From the NCBI GenBank assembly GCA_965223485.1, contig OZ244993.1, positions 248,001 through 312,000 of the forward strand: DNA of 64,000 bases. Reading direction: 5' to 3'. The DNA is from VXPQ01 sp965223485 (GTDB lineage Bacteria; Bacteroidota; Rhodothermia; Rhodothermales; VXPQ01). Below the pieces are notes generated by a model. That model worked only from the letters and a program-made list of their open reading frames with translations, did no database searches and had not been told where the DNA came from. Positions 52,760-63,282 of this stretch are shown here, piece by piece; positions within the stretch are counted from its first letter, which is position 1, and the number at the start of each line of letters is the position of its first letter. The position numbers and the translations under genes were made by a program.

Positions 52760-53705
52760 TGTGTAAACCCACCACGTTGTTCAGTGGAATATTGAGGGAT
52801 TGGATAGGCGTTTGGTATTCCAAGCTGGCGTGTGGTCGATGCCAATTGTATCGGTGCAGCCAGCGGGGGAGGTACTCGCCGCGCTGTCCGGAGTTGTCGT
52901 AGGCGCGTGCATAGGCCCATTCGCGCAGCGCGGTTTGGATGAAGCGTTCTGCTTTGCCGTTGGTTCGCGGGGTATAGGGTCTGGTTCGGATATGTCTGAG
53001 TTTCAGTCGTCGGCACAGTTTTGCGAAGCGTTTCGAGCGGTAGCAGGAGCCGTTGTCGGTCATAACGCGGGTGAAGGCGACTCCGAGTGTTCGGAAGTAG
53101 CGCAGGGTGTCGACGAGCGCGCTACAGGCGCTTAGAGCAGTCTCGCCGGGCTGGATGCAAGCGAAGCTCACTCGCGAATGATCGTCGATGGCCACATGCA
53201 CGTATTCCCATCCGGCTCCTGCGGAGTTCTTTCGTCGGTTACCGGTGACCCGATGGCCCGGACGCACGAAACGCCCCAGCCGCTTGACGTCCAGGTGCAG
53301 CAGGTCGCCCGGATTCGGGTAGACATAACGGCAAGACGCAACCGGAGGATCCAGATGGGACAATCGGTTCAATCCGGCTTGCTGGGCTATCCGGGCCACT
53401 GTGCTGTGCGCCACCCCGGTTCTTCGGCTAATCTCGCGATAGGTGCGCCGTTCGCGGCGCAGGTCCAGGATCGCTGCACGTTGCGCCTCTGACGTGCGAT
53501 GCGGGCAGTTGACAGGACGCGAAGAACCGTCCCGGAGACCTTCTCGTCCCTGCGCGCGATACCGGGCCAGCCACTTGTAGGCCGTGCGTACGCTGACCCC
53601 TGAGGCCTGCGCGGCTTCTTCGACGCGAAGCCCCTCGTTAACGATGCGGCAAACCAGAATCTCTCGACCTTTCGGCGTCAATCGGGCATTCTTGTGAATC
53701 TTCAT
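52755..53705 (-). CDS. IS481-family transposase
   Basis: 316 aa from ATG 53705. An N-terminal helix-turn-helix (EILVCRIVNEGLRVEEAAQASGVSVRTAYKWLARY) precedes the rve/DDE integrase domain. Catalytic residues are in DLLHLDVKRLGRF (Asp), VMTDNGSCY (Asp) and GKAERFIQTALREW (Glu). The last codons are GGT TTA CAC ACC and then TAG, and that TAG lies in the target-site duplication (52754-52759), outside the element itself. The gene looks intact, so the element may still be mobile. Confidence 0.95.
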   Translation of the reverse strand: MKIHKNARLTPKGREILVCRIVNEGLRVEEAAQASGVSVRTAYKWLARYRAQGREGLRDGSSRPVNCPHRTSEAQRAAILDLRRERRTYREISRRTGVAHSTVARIAQQAGLNRLSHLDPPVASCRYVYPNPGDLLHLDVKRLGRFVRPGHRVTGNRRKNSAGAGWEYVHVAIDDHSRVSFACIQPGETALSACSALVDTLRYFRTLGVAFTRVMTDNGSCYRSKRFAKLCRRLKLRHIRTRPYTPRTNGKAERFIQTALREWAYARAYDNSGQRGEYLPRWLHRYNWHRPHASLEYQTPIQSLNIPLNNVVGLHT

Positions 53706-53790
53706 TCGGCTCTCTCCTTGACTTTCAGTTCGGATATCCCTAATAAATTCGGGCGTCAGGAGCAAATGAACAACCTATTGAGAGGTCACA
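52760..53790 (-). mobile_element. IS481-family insertion sequence, complete
   Basis: 1,031 bp. Both ends start TGTG-N12-GTTGTTCA, reading inward from 52760 on the plus strand and from 53790 on the minus strand. GCTAGG flanks it on both sides (52754-52759 and 53791-53796), a 6-bp target duplication of the NCTAGN type known for IS481. It interrupts the giant surface-protein gene and reads in the same direction as that gene. Confidence 0.95.
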
Positions 53791-55190
<1,400 letters not shown>

Positions 55191-55542
55191 GTGCGGACAT
55201 TACGAATTCGGCTTGAGGTTAATTACATGCTAACACCAATTATATGCAGATTTTTGTGTTCATTCTGTGATTACTTAGAGCTAATAAGTGCTTTTTTCGT
55301 GTCTATTTGAAAAATCCTGGGGAATCACGCTCCGGACAACGCGCCGCGCCATGCTGGACAGCGGGATGCGTGAGGAATGGATGTGGGAACCGGGCCCGAA
55401 ACCGGAGATGGACCCCAGGCGCGACGTACGCCACCGGGTGGTGGGCTACGTCGAGTTTCCGAAGGGGGCGTGGCTGGAAAGGGAGGGAAATATGAAGAAA
55501 AAATAAAGGCCCGAACATTAATCGGGCGGGAATTGAAGGTCG
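55191..55542. other. Upstream region of the giant surface gene
   Basis: AT-rich from about 55190 to 55320 and probably carries the promoter of the giant gene, reading leftward. The rest (55320-55500) is GC-rich with small open frames on both strands that I do not recognise. Copy B of the tail module begins at 55543. Confidence 0.45.
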
Positions 55543-56183
55543 ACGGTCCCGCTACCGGACGAGAACCATTACCCGGGTAATGGCGACCGACCCCGCAGTC
55601 AGTACGCAGGCGTACGTTCCCGTGGGGAGTCCCTCGGCGTCGAACCGCACGGTGTGCCTGCCGGCTGTCCGATGGGCGTCCACAAGCACCCGCACCTCGC
55701 GTCCGATCATGTCGTAGACGGCGAGCCGGACCGGGCCGGGCCCGGGCAGTTCGTAAACGATCCCGGTCGAGGGATTGAACGGGTTGGGATAGTTGCCGAT
55801 CAACGCCACGCGATCCGGCGGTTCTTCGAATTCGACGGCGACCGTATGGAGATGGTAGACGTCGGCCTGCGCATGGTCGGAGAACCCGTTCGTCAGGGCG
55901 GCGCGCAGCCATACGGTGTACGCGCTCGCGACGCCCAGGCGTACGGTGTGCTCGTACCGACCGTTTTGTTCGTACAGAGGTTCGGGAACGGGCGTCCAGT
56001 CGACAACGGGAGGCCAGACGCGGCGGGTGGCCGATCCCTCGAATACCCGGAACCGGTACCCGGTTACGGCCGCCGCATTCGCTTCCGGCGCCCGCCAGGA
56101 CATATGCAGGGACAGACTGTCCGCATCCGCATCGAGCGCCCGGATCCGCAGACGGGTGGGTGCGGTAGTATGCGACACGGGCG
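55543..56183 (-). repeat. Surface-protein tail module, copy B
   Basis: Direct repeat of 46123-46766, 9,420 bp away, nearly identical, with one missing codon. The two copies flank the whole giant gene and its IS. Confidence 0.9.
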
Positions 56184-56316
56184 GTGTAACAGGTTCAGGT
56201 CGGGTTACACCACCCACCCGTGCAGTAAAATCACTGACAACCTCTTCCAGATTCCCCGTGAGGTCTTCAAATTGCACGATTGCCTGCAATCCGAGTCCTA
56301 TGTGGTCCGTTGTCAA
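55552..56316 (-). pseudogene. Orphan T9SS tail protein (Fn3 + sorting domain)
   Basis: 254 codons if read from the TTG at 56316. The first ~50 residues (DHIGLGLQAIVQFEDLTGNLEEVV..) are unique. The rest duplicates the C-terminus of the giant protein: Fn3-like (LHMSWRAPEANAAAVTGYRF) and the type A sorting domain. There is no ATG and no signal peptide; the frame stays open upstream to about 56447 (FRLTTDHIG preceded by CPLPAFWVSDTRRNLG), again without a start. It is most likely the 3' remnant of another surface-protein gene, or a silent tail cassette. Confidence 0.7.
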
Positions 56317-56519
56317 CCTGAAAGATCGACCGGAACCAAGATTCCGCCGAGTATCCGAAACCCAAAAGGCCGGAAGGGGACACTTGCGGCGATAATCGAA
56401 AAAGTCGTGAATATGCGGGTAAAAATTTTTAGGGAGATATAGTATATCGCATAATTATTTATGCTACTTCGGTCCGGCCAAAAAAGACTGTTGTGCAGAT
56501 TGTTCGAACCGGGGTGCGT

Positions 56520-57109
56520 CTATTCGGCGAAGATCTCTGCTACGCCTGGCTGCAGGCGCCCGAACGTCGGCAAGCGACGGATCGTGTCCGCAAACTCCTC
56601 CCGCGTCTCGAACCACCCCTGGCGCATCTGGGCGACAATGCCGGATCTCTTCCACAAGGCATCGACCTCGAACGGGTCGCCGCTGGGTGGATAAATGGGC
56701 GGATCGAAGAGGACAAGCGCCGCAAACCCTTCCCCCGGTGGTTCGTGGTTAAGCACCGTCACCGCCGACAGGGAATGGAATACGCCGGTTTTGGGCTTCT
56801 CGCCGAAGTGCCGGTCAATACCCCGGGCAATGTATTCGTTGTCCGAAACGAACGTTGCGATGTTGTGCGTCCGGATATCATTCAACGAATTCCAACCGTG
56901 ATTTCGGAGGTCGTAGAGCACAATGTCGAAACGGTCGGCAAGCAGGGACCAGAAAGGATAATACAGATCGGTCGCCAGCCGTTGCTGTGACACAGAACGA
57001 GCCGCGGGCCGTCCGGGTTACCGTGTCGCCGGAGTATGCTGACGGCGCCGCCGGTTATAGCAATCTCGGCAGTAGCAAGCGGTTCGGGTATTTCCCATCG
57101 ATGTTCCAT
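56520..57109 (-). pseudogene. Frameshifted, truncated alpha/beta hydrolase
   Basis: Homologous to the intact gene at 62037-62969. Frame one (57109 down to about 56990) reads ITGGAVSILRRHGNPDGPRLVLCHSNG; a frameshift then moves to LATDLYYPFWSLLADRFDIVLYDLRNHGWNS, HSLSAVTVLN and LVLFDPPIYPP. The frame ends at 56520 after about 200 codons in total, whereas the intact relative has 310, so the C-terminal third with the catalytic His is missing. Confidence 0.85.
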
Positions 57110-57267
57110 ATCGACTACCTCGTACAGCAGGGATCGCAAGGTGAAAAATGATTCCAGGCGCCTGAACAGTTCTTCAGGGGAATACCGCGTTGGGTTCGTG
57201 CGGTTCTGCGCAGCAACTTTCCCTTGCAGAATATATTGCCGGGAGTGTCTTGTCAAGGGACCGCCTG

Positions 57268-58212
57268 ATGCGTACGGAAAAATGTGAAGTATATATCACC
57301 GGATCGTCCGCACAGATGCTATCCCGGGAGATTGCTACGCAGATGCGCGGGCGGGCTCTGTCCCATGAACTGTTCCCTTTCTCGTTCCGGGAATTTCTTG
57401 ATTACAAGGGACTCGACGGCGATACTCCCCTGACCACCCGGAAACGCCTTCTCGTACAGCAAGCTTTCGAGGAATACCGTGAAACAGGCGGCTTTCCGGA
57501 GGTGGCTGGACTTGACCGGCGTCTGCGGATCAAGACGCATCAGGAATACTTCAACGCCATGCTGTTTCGCGACCTGATCGAACGGCGCGATATACCTTAT
57601 CCGAGGGCGGTCACCGATCTGGCGCACCGGCTGACGGACAACATCGGTTCAAGGTATTCCGTTAACAAGCTTACCGGGTATCTGAAATCGCTTGGGCATA
57701 AAGCGCCCAAAGATGCGGTTTCCGACTATCTGGAATGGTTCGAGGACGCCTATGTCTTTTTCACGGTGCGCATTTTTGACGCCTCCCGTGCGCGCGCTAA
57801 CGTCAACCCGAAGAAAATCTACGGAATCGACCATGCGCTTGCCACATCCATCGGGTCGGGCATTCTGAGAAATGCAGGGCATTTGCTGGAAAACCTGATC
57901 TTTGTGGCCCTGCGCAGAATCACGCCGAATATCTTCTACGTCAAAACCCGCAACGGACGGGAAGTGGACTTCATCGCTCTGATGCAGGATCGGACTCGTA
58001 TGCTGGTGCAGGTATGCGAATCCATGGCGAACCCGCAAACCCGCCAGCGGGAAGTCAGGGCGCTTGGCGAAGCGATGGCCTCGCTGGACTTGATGCATGC
58101 CATCATTGTGACCCGCAGGGAGCAAGAACAGATTCAGGTGGAAGCAGGAACCATCGAGGTCGTCCCGGCATGGCGTTTTCTGCTGGATATCGAAAAAGAA
58201 GGGGTGGGGTAG
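57268..58212 (+). pseudogene. 5'-truncated AAA ATPase with DUF4143 (AAA_14 type)
   Basis: About 314 codons. It begins abruptly at the sensor region (VYITGSSAQMLSREIATQMRGRALSHELFPFSFREFL), which in complete proteins is preceded by ~100 residues with Walker A and B; these are absent. The DUF4143 part is complete: KTHQEYFNAMLFRDLIERRDI, then NKLTGYLKSLGHKAPKDAVSDYLEWFEDAYVFF, GHLLENLIFVALRR and RNGREVDFI (PD-D/ExK-like). An ATP-dependent function is not possible as it stands. Its start abuts the hydrolase remnant on the other strand. Confidence 0.8.
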
Positions 58213-58271
58213 ATTGGCGCCCCGAGACGCACTTTGCCGGTCCAAACGCCACGACGTATCTCCGGAGCGCG

Positions 58272-59171
58272 CTATCCATCATCCTGATCGCTTTCTTCTT
58301 CCTGATCGTCCCCTTCTTTCTGATCATCCTCTTCGCCCTCGTCGTGCCCTTCGCCATGATCGGCCCCTTCGGCCTGATCGTCCCCTTCGGCCTCGTCGTG
58401 CCCTTCGCCCCCGTCGTGCCCTTCGCCATGATCGGCCCCTTCATCCTGATCGTGCTCTTCGGCCTGATCGTCCCCTTCGCCCTGATCGCCAACCTCTTCC
58501 TCCTCACCTCCCATCGCCACGGTCTCCAGCCTCGATATATGGAGATTGAGGGCATGGTTTACCCGCATGCCGAATACGCCGTCCATGCCGAGATCGGCCC
58601 GGGGCAGAGCGGCCACTTCCGCGTCGTTCACAAAAAAGCGCACCGTTTCGGCGCCGGCTTCCAGGGCGAGCACGTTCTTCACGGTGGCGGCTTCCTCTTC
58701 GCGATCGGCCCAGCCGAGGATGGCGTCATGCCCGGTCCAGGCGTGAATGGTCGGCGCTTCCGGTCCCTCGCGCCGCTTGACGATGAATTCTCCCCCGTCG
58801 CGAAGCAGGAAATACGTGTACTCGATGGCGTCCCCCATCAGGTCCTGCCCGCCGACAAAGATGCCGAACGCCTCGAGGCGGCCTGCCGGATCGAACAGGT
58901 AGACTTCCATTTCGATGCGGTACTCGCCGGATGCTTCCATGTCCGGCCCCCAGTAGATCGCCGCCGGGCCGGAGGTCACGTGCCATCCGGGCGGCATGGA
59001 AACGAACATTTCCAGATCATCCTCGGATGCTTCGGGATTGTCGAACCGGACCTGCCACCCCTCCGGGCGCACAAGGTCCTCCACAAGGTCCTCCTGGGCC
59101 TGCGCGGGGAAGGAAACGGCAAGAAACAGGACGGTGCAGGCGAATAGCGGGGCGAATATGGAGCGGAACAT
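58272..59171 (-). CDS. Secreted LamG/DUF1080-like protein with acidic His-rich tail
   Basis: 299 aa from ATG 59171. Signal peptide (LFACTVLFLAVSFPAQAQ), then a concanavalin-like beta-sandwich of about 190 residues (WHVTSGPAAIYWGPDMEASGEYRIEMEVYLF, AFGIFVGGQDL, VRFFVNDAEVAALPR). The last ~70 residues are almost only Glu, Asp, Gly, His and Gln in imperfect repeats (EGADHGEGHDEGE). In DNA, 58341-58370 recurs at 58413-58442, 72 bp apart. The tail could bind divalent metals. Function unknown. Confidence 0.75.
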   Translation of the reverse strand: MFRSIFAPLFACTVLFLAVSFPAQAQEDLVEDLVRPEGWQVRFDNPEASEDDLEMFVSMPPGWHVTSGPAAIYWGPDMEASGEYRIEMEVYLFDPAGRLEAFGIFVGGQDLMGDAIEYTYFLLRDGGEFIVKRREGPEAPTIHAWTGHDAILGWADREEEAATVKNVLALEAGAETVRFFVNDAEVAALPRADLGMDGVFGMRVNHALNLHISRLETVAMGGEEEEVGDQGEGDDQAEEHDQDEGADHGEGHDGGEGHDEAEGDDQAEGADHGEGHDEGEEDDQKEGDDQEEESDQDDG

Positions 59172-59613
59172 GGCGGGTGGTGGGTTGGCGGAATGGGAAT
59201 GCGTGGAGAATGGTTTTCCGAGAGCACTTCCCGGAATCTCTTGCAATCAAGGTAAGCCGATGCGGGGATGATGGCAAGGGAGATGTACACTCTTCCTGTC
59301 CTGAAGGAAATGCGCCTACTGGCCGAGGGTTTCCATGGTGGTAAAGATGAAGGAGACAGAGGCCTTGAGGCTGCCCAGCCCACCTGCCTGTGTCAACGTT
59401 TGGCTTGTATATAAGCGTGGAGTATCCCCCATGCTACAGGCTACCTTACATATGAAACGGGATGGGTTCCATATTAAAGGCTAACTTGCGTATGGGGAAG
59501 AGATGAACGCCATGTTAAAGGCTGGTTACATATGGGATATTTTTATTTTAATTTAATTATAAAAATAAAATAACAAATTCTGTTATTTACACATTGCACA
59601 TAAGGGTGTCATC
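59172..59613. other. Intergenic region upstream of the Fic gene
   Basis: No gene seen. Three imperfect direct repeats of the form AGGCTAACTTACATATG occur at about 59439, 59479 and 59520, each ~40 bp apart. Then comes an A/T-only stretch (59536-59573) and a perfect inverted repeat AAATAACA-AATTC-TGTTATTT (59568-59588) just ahead of the Fic start, probably its promoter-operator region. Confidence 0.5.
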
Positions 59614-60780
59614 ATGGAACGCACGGCGAGAGGCAGATACGAAATTACCAATGCCGGCGGCGAACAGGTCCGGGCCTTCGTACCAGCGCCTTTGCCTCCA
59701 ACCCCTCCACTTGCGCTGGACGGTTCGTTGCAACAGGCGCTGGAATCGGCAGGGCTTGCCCTGGGGCGTCTCGACAGCATTTCTACGTTCCTTCCGGACC
59801 ATACGCTTTTCCGGCATATCTACGTACGGAAGGAAGCGGTTCTCTCCTCTCGGATCGAGGGCGTACAATCGTCCTTATCGGACCTTCTGCTCTTCGAGAT
59901 CGACGAAACGCCGGGCGTTCCGCTCGACGATGTGATCGAAGTCTCGAACCATGTGGCTGCGCTCGAGTACGGATTGCGCCGCCTCAGGGAGGATTTTCCC
60001 CTGTCGAATCGCCTGATCCGCGAGGTACACGATGTGCTCATGCGACGCGGGAGGGGTAGCAAACAGAAGCCCGGCGAGTTCCGGCGCTCGCAAAACTGGA
60101 TCGGCGGCGCCCGTCCCGGCAATGCCGCCTTCGTCCCGCCGCCACACACCGCCCTGCCCGACTGCATGAGTGCGTTAGAACGCTTTCTGCACGATGAAAC
60201 GGATGGGTTGCCGATCCTGCTCCGGGCAGGCCTCGCGCATGTTCAGTTCGAGACGATTCACCCTTTCCTCGATGGCAACGGGCGCGCAGGACGGCTTCTC
60301 ATAACATTGTTGCTGTGTCACTACGGCGCACTGCGCGAACCGCTCCTGTACCTGAGCCTGTATTTCAAGCGGCGCCGCACGGTCTACTACGACCTGCTGA
60401 ATCAGGTACGCCGCACCGGCGACTGGGAAAGATGGCTCGCTTTTTTTCTCGAAGGGATTAAGGTGACAGCCGAAAGTGCGGTTCTCACAGCCGAGCGCCT
60501 TTCCGGAATGTTCCGGAATGACCGGGAGAGAATCGAAAAAATTGCAGGCCGGAGAACAGGCTCAGCGCTTCGCGTGCATGAAGCGTTGAAGGCGCAACCG
60601 ATTCTGTCTCTGCCCGAGGGAAGCCGCCGCACGGGGTTGGCGTTTCGGACAACGGCCTCGGCCATGGAACTGCTCGCTGCACACGGGATTGCAAGGGAAA
60701 TCACCGGTAAGCAGCGCGGTCGGTTATTCGTCTACGACCGGTATCTTTCCATTCTTGACGAGGGAAGTGAGGTGGAGTGA
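59614..60780 (+). CDS. Fic-family AMP-transferase, class II
   Basis: 388 aa with AAGGG ribosome-binding site upstream. The Fic core is intact: HPFLDGNGRAGR near residue 213, with the catalytic His. The inhibitory helix motif SSRIEG lies N-terminal (residue ~78), the class II arrangement in which the helix blocks ATP until released. An N-terminal Fic_N-like region (TFLPDHTLFRHIYVRKEAV) and a C-terminal winged-helix (TGLAFRTTASAMELLAAHGIAREITGKQRGRLFVYD) complete the usual layout. Targets unknown. Convergent with the Phd-like gene. Confidence 0.93.
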   Translation: MERTARGRYEITNAGGEQVRAFVPAPLPPTPPLALDGSLQQALESAGLALGRLDSISTFLPDHTLFRHIYVRKEAVLSSRIEGVQSSLSDLLLFEIDETPGVPLDDVIEVSNHVAALEYGLRRLREDFPLSNRLIREVHDVLMRRGRGSKQKPGEFRRSQNWIGGARPGNAAFVPPPHTALPDCMSALERFLHDETDGLPILLRAGLAHVQFETIHPFLDGNGRAGRLLITLLLCHYGALREPLLYLSLYFKRRRTVYYDLLNQVRRTGDWERWLAFFLEGIKVTAESAVLTAERLSGMFRNDRERIEKIAGRRTGSALRVHEALKAQPILSLPEGSRRTGLAFRTTASAMELLAAHGIAREITGKQRGRLFVYDRYLSILDEGSEVE

Positions 60781-60783
60781 GAT

Positions 60784-61074
60784 TCACGAACCGCCCCGGG
60801 TCTCGCGTAAAAGCTTCTGAAGTTCGTTTCCTGTGAGAAGGGGCATCCTTCGAGCATATACTTCGGGTCGATTGGGCGCCCCGATACGCACCTTGCCCGC
60901 TCGAACATGATACCACAGAGCCCTACGCGCCTCGTCTTCCGTGGTACAAGACGGCGGACGAATCTCTGCTGCAATCCGGCCACGATAGGTGACATATACT
61001 TTCCCGCCTTCGCGAACCATGCGAATGCACTCGCTTAAACGATCCTTGAGTTCTCTGACGCCGACGATAAGCAT
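60784..61074 (-). CDS. Orphan Phd/YefM-like antitoxin
   Basis: 96 aa from ATG 61074. The N-terminal MLIVGVRELKDRLSECIRMVREGGKVYVTYRGRIAAEIRPP is a Phd/YefM domain (V-R-E-L-K-x-x-L, then 'V.V..RG..AEI.P'). The C-terminal half includes GKVRIGAPNRPEVYARRMPLL. No toxin gene follows: the next gene downstream is fic on the other strand, 3 bp away. It may regulate a toxin elsewhere or be a leftover. Confidence 0.8.
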   Translation of the reverse strand: MLIVGVRELKDRLSECIRMVREGGKVYVTYRGRIAAEIRPPSCTTEDEARRALWYHVRAGKVRIGAPNRPEVYARRMPLLTGNELQKLLRETRGGS

Positions 61075-61165
61075 AAGAAGAATGTGGCTTCGTGGCCGTG
61101 CGCGGCTTTCTCGTAACCCCCTTACGGCGCCTGGGCCCGCCACGCAGTAATGTAGTCACGCGGAA

Positions 61166-61969
61166 TCACAGTTCTGCCTCCACATCAGCATTGACGATAA
61201 GTTTCCACTCGGGAGCACGAGACGAACCCTTCCAAGAAGCCTCGGTAAGAAGTGGAACGGCTTGCCGGGCAGCACGCGCAATATAATCCTTTAGCGCAGT
61301 GGCGGTTTCACCGGCATCCACCAGTTCAAGAAGGTAGCCCAGCCTCTGCGCCCAGGTAACAGGCGCGGTTTTTGCCGCCGCGACCAACTTCTGCGAATCG
61401 ATCCGCTCCGCAAGTTCGGACAGGATGGTCGCTACTTGATCAAGCCCACCGACACGATGGTGATAGCCAACCAGATCGACAGCCGTTGCTTCGGGAGTGG
61501 AAACATGAACTACGCCGCGGGGCGTGTTGAAACTCTGCACCGGTACGTCGCCTAAGCGCTTGCGCGTAATGAACGCCACACGCACATGACCGCAGCGGAC
61601 AGGACGCCGTGCCTTATTCAGAAATACCTGAAACTCTTGCGGGCGGTGATGAGCCGCACCGTGATATTGTGCAGCCGTAAGCAATCCCGCGTAGTAGGAT
61701 AGATTCAGGCGCCCCATCAGTTCCGGAATAAACTGATCTGCCGGCAGGCAGCCAAGAGAACGATATTCAGGAGGAATGATGACATAGAACCCTCGCGCCG
61801 GCGTCGCAACGAGATGTTGCCGCACGAGACGGTTCAGCGCCAGTTTGGCTGCGTCAGCGGAAACGCCGAGAGCCTCGCGCACCTCGCCGGAACAGAAGTG
61901 ATAACGTCCGGCAGCGGCAAGGTCGGCGATATAGTCCTTAGCGCGTATGCGTTCCTGATTCGTTTTCAT
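61166..61969 (-). CDS. AbiEi-type antitoxin/transcriptional regulator
   Basis: 267 aa from ATG 61969. The N-terminal winged helix (YHFCSGEVREALGVSADAAKLALNRLVRQHLVATPARGFYVIIPPEYRSLG) and the C-terminal domain (RPVRCGHVRVAFITRKRL, STPEATAVDLVGYHHRVGGLDQVATILSEL) are typical of AbiEi, the antitoxin of type IV AbiE systems. AbiEii, the nucleotidyltransferase toxin normally encoded immediately downstream, is absent; an orphan Phd-like gene occupies that place. Confidence 0.88.
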   Translation of the reverse strand: MKTNQERIRAKDYIADLAAAGRYHFCSGEVREALGVSADAAKLALNRLVRQHLVATPARGFYVIIPPEYRSLGCLPADQFIPELMGRLNLSYYAGLLTAAQYHGAAHHRPQEFQVFLNKARRPVRCGHVRVAFITRKRLGDVPVQSFNTPRGVVHVSTPEATAVDLVGYHHRVGGLDQVATILSELAERIDSQKLVAAAKTAPVTWAQRLGYLLELVDAGETATALKDYIARAARQAVPLLTEASWKGSSRAPEWKLIVNADVEAEL

Positions 61970-62036
61970 ATGCAAAAAGTATTGAATTTTGATACTTTAT
62001 GCAATCGAAATAGTTCGACCTGCCTTTCCCCCTCGT

Positions 62037-62969
62037 TCAAACCACCCCACGCTCCTCCAGAAACGCAACGGTCATCGACGCACATTCTTGCGGAAATTCG
62101 AGCGGCAGGAAATGGGTCGAGTCCGGAATGAAATCATAATCCAGCATGGAAAGCGTATCGAGATATATGCCGGGCATATATGCGAACGGAAGGGTGGGAT
62201 CGGCCCCGATCGCTTTCACGGGACAGGAAAGGCCAACGCGTTCTATCTCGTCGTACGCCTGCATCGCCCAGCCGAAGTAGTACTCGCCGATCTGCGCTTC
62301 GTGTTCTCGCGGACAGCGCAACTCGTATCCGCCGTCACCGTCGGAGCGTAGCGTAGTCCGGGCGAGCAACTCTATCGCGGCCGGTCGGAAGCGCTGGAAC
62401 AGGCGCGAACGACTGGCGGATTCGACAAAATCTTCGCGGCTATCGAATCTGATCTTGCGCCGGCGCGCCCGCTCCGCCATCGCTTCCCCGATTTCCACAT
62501 TATCGTCCACGGTTCTCCCGGGAGGACAAACGGGCACATCGAACAGCACCAGGGCCGCAAACCCTCCTTCTTCCTCCTCTTCCGCCTGTAGTTGATGCAG
62601 CAGCGCTACCAACGCCGATATGGAATGCAGCACGCCGATCAGCGGTTTCGCTCCATAGCGGGCATCGATCTCCCGTACGATGCATTGGCTGTCGCTGACG
62701 AACGTCGAGAAATTATGCGTTCGGCGGTCCCAGGCCGGATTCCAGCCGTGGCTGCGGACATCGTAGATAAAGAGGTCGAAACGATCCGTAAACGACGACC
62801 AGAACGGATAGTACAGGTCAGCGGCAAGGGCATTGCCGTGACTGAACAACATCCGGGGTCCGGAGGGGTTGCCGTGCCTGCGCAGCATGACAGGCGCACC
62901 GTCCGCCATACGGAGCTTCACTGTGTCCGATGGGGCGGGGACGATCCCGGGGTCGGACGGTGTTGCCAT
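62037..62969 (-). CDS. Alpha/beta hydrolase
   Basis: 310 aa. Alpha/beta-hydrolase landmarks: RMLFSHGNALAADLYYPFW (oxyanion region), DLFIYDVRSHGWN, nucleophile elbow GVLHSISALV, and the C-terminal His in DSTHFLPLEFPQEC. No signal peptide. It is the intact paralogue of the frameshifted gene at 56520-57109; the LATDLYYPFWS and DVRSHGWN segments are nearly the same in both. Substrate unknown. Confidence 0.88.
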   Translation of the reverse strand: MATPSDPGIVPAPSDTVKLRMADGAPVMLRRHGNPSGPRMLFSHGNALAADLYYPFWSSFTDRFDLFIYDVRSHGWNPAWDRRTHNFSTFVSDSQCIVREIDARYGAKPLIGVLHSISALVALLHQLQAEEEEEGGFAALVLFDVPVCPPGRTVDDNVEIGEAMAERARRRKIRFDSREDFVESASRSRLFQRFRPAAIELLARTTLRSDGDGGYELRCPREHEAQIGEYYFGWAMQAYDEIERVGLSCPVKAIGADPTLPFAYMPGIYLDTLSMLDYDFIPDSTHFLPLEFPQECASMTVAFLEERGVV

Positions 62970-63282
62970 GGGGGTTGGTCGTCTTTTAATGGCGGTGGTG
63001 GGTAGTCGCCGTCATTAAAGCGAAGAAAGGGGGAAGGGGGTTCGGCGCGCCGGCATCACGGCTTCGCTGCTGCGGTCTACGCTGCCACGGTCTCCGCATC
63101 CTCTGCTTCAAGGGCCCGAAATCCTCGGTTCCGCCACACGGCGGTTATCCGTATATTCTCGCACGGGCCGATATAGGCTCTGTTCCGTACCTTGTTCGAC
63201 AGGAAAACACGCCTGCACCGAGGAGATTAGAAGCCGCAAACAAACTCCGGTTTTGTCGCGCCAAGCCAATGCATACTGCACG
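62970..63282. other. Intergenic region before the AAA ATPase gene
   Basis: Divergent upstream region of the hydrolase and ATPase genes. It contains an 11-bp inverted repeat with one mismatch, TTTAATGGCGG (62985-62995) and CCGTCATTAAA (63009-63019), close to the hydrolase start. No gene is convincing in the rest. Confidence 0.45.

Noticed and set aside
55303..55518. Small open frames on both strands upstream of copy B of the tail module
   Set aside because: No ribosome-binding site, no motif, and mutually overlapping frames.
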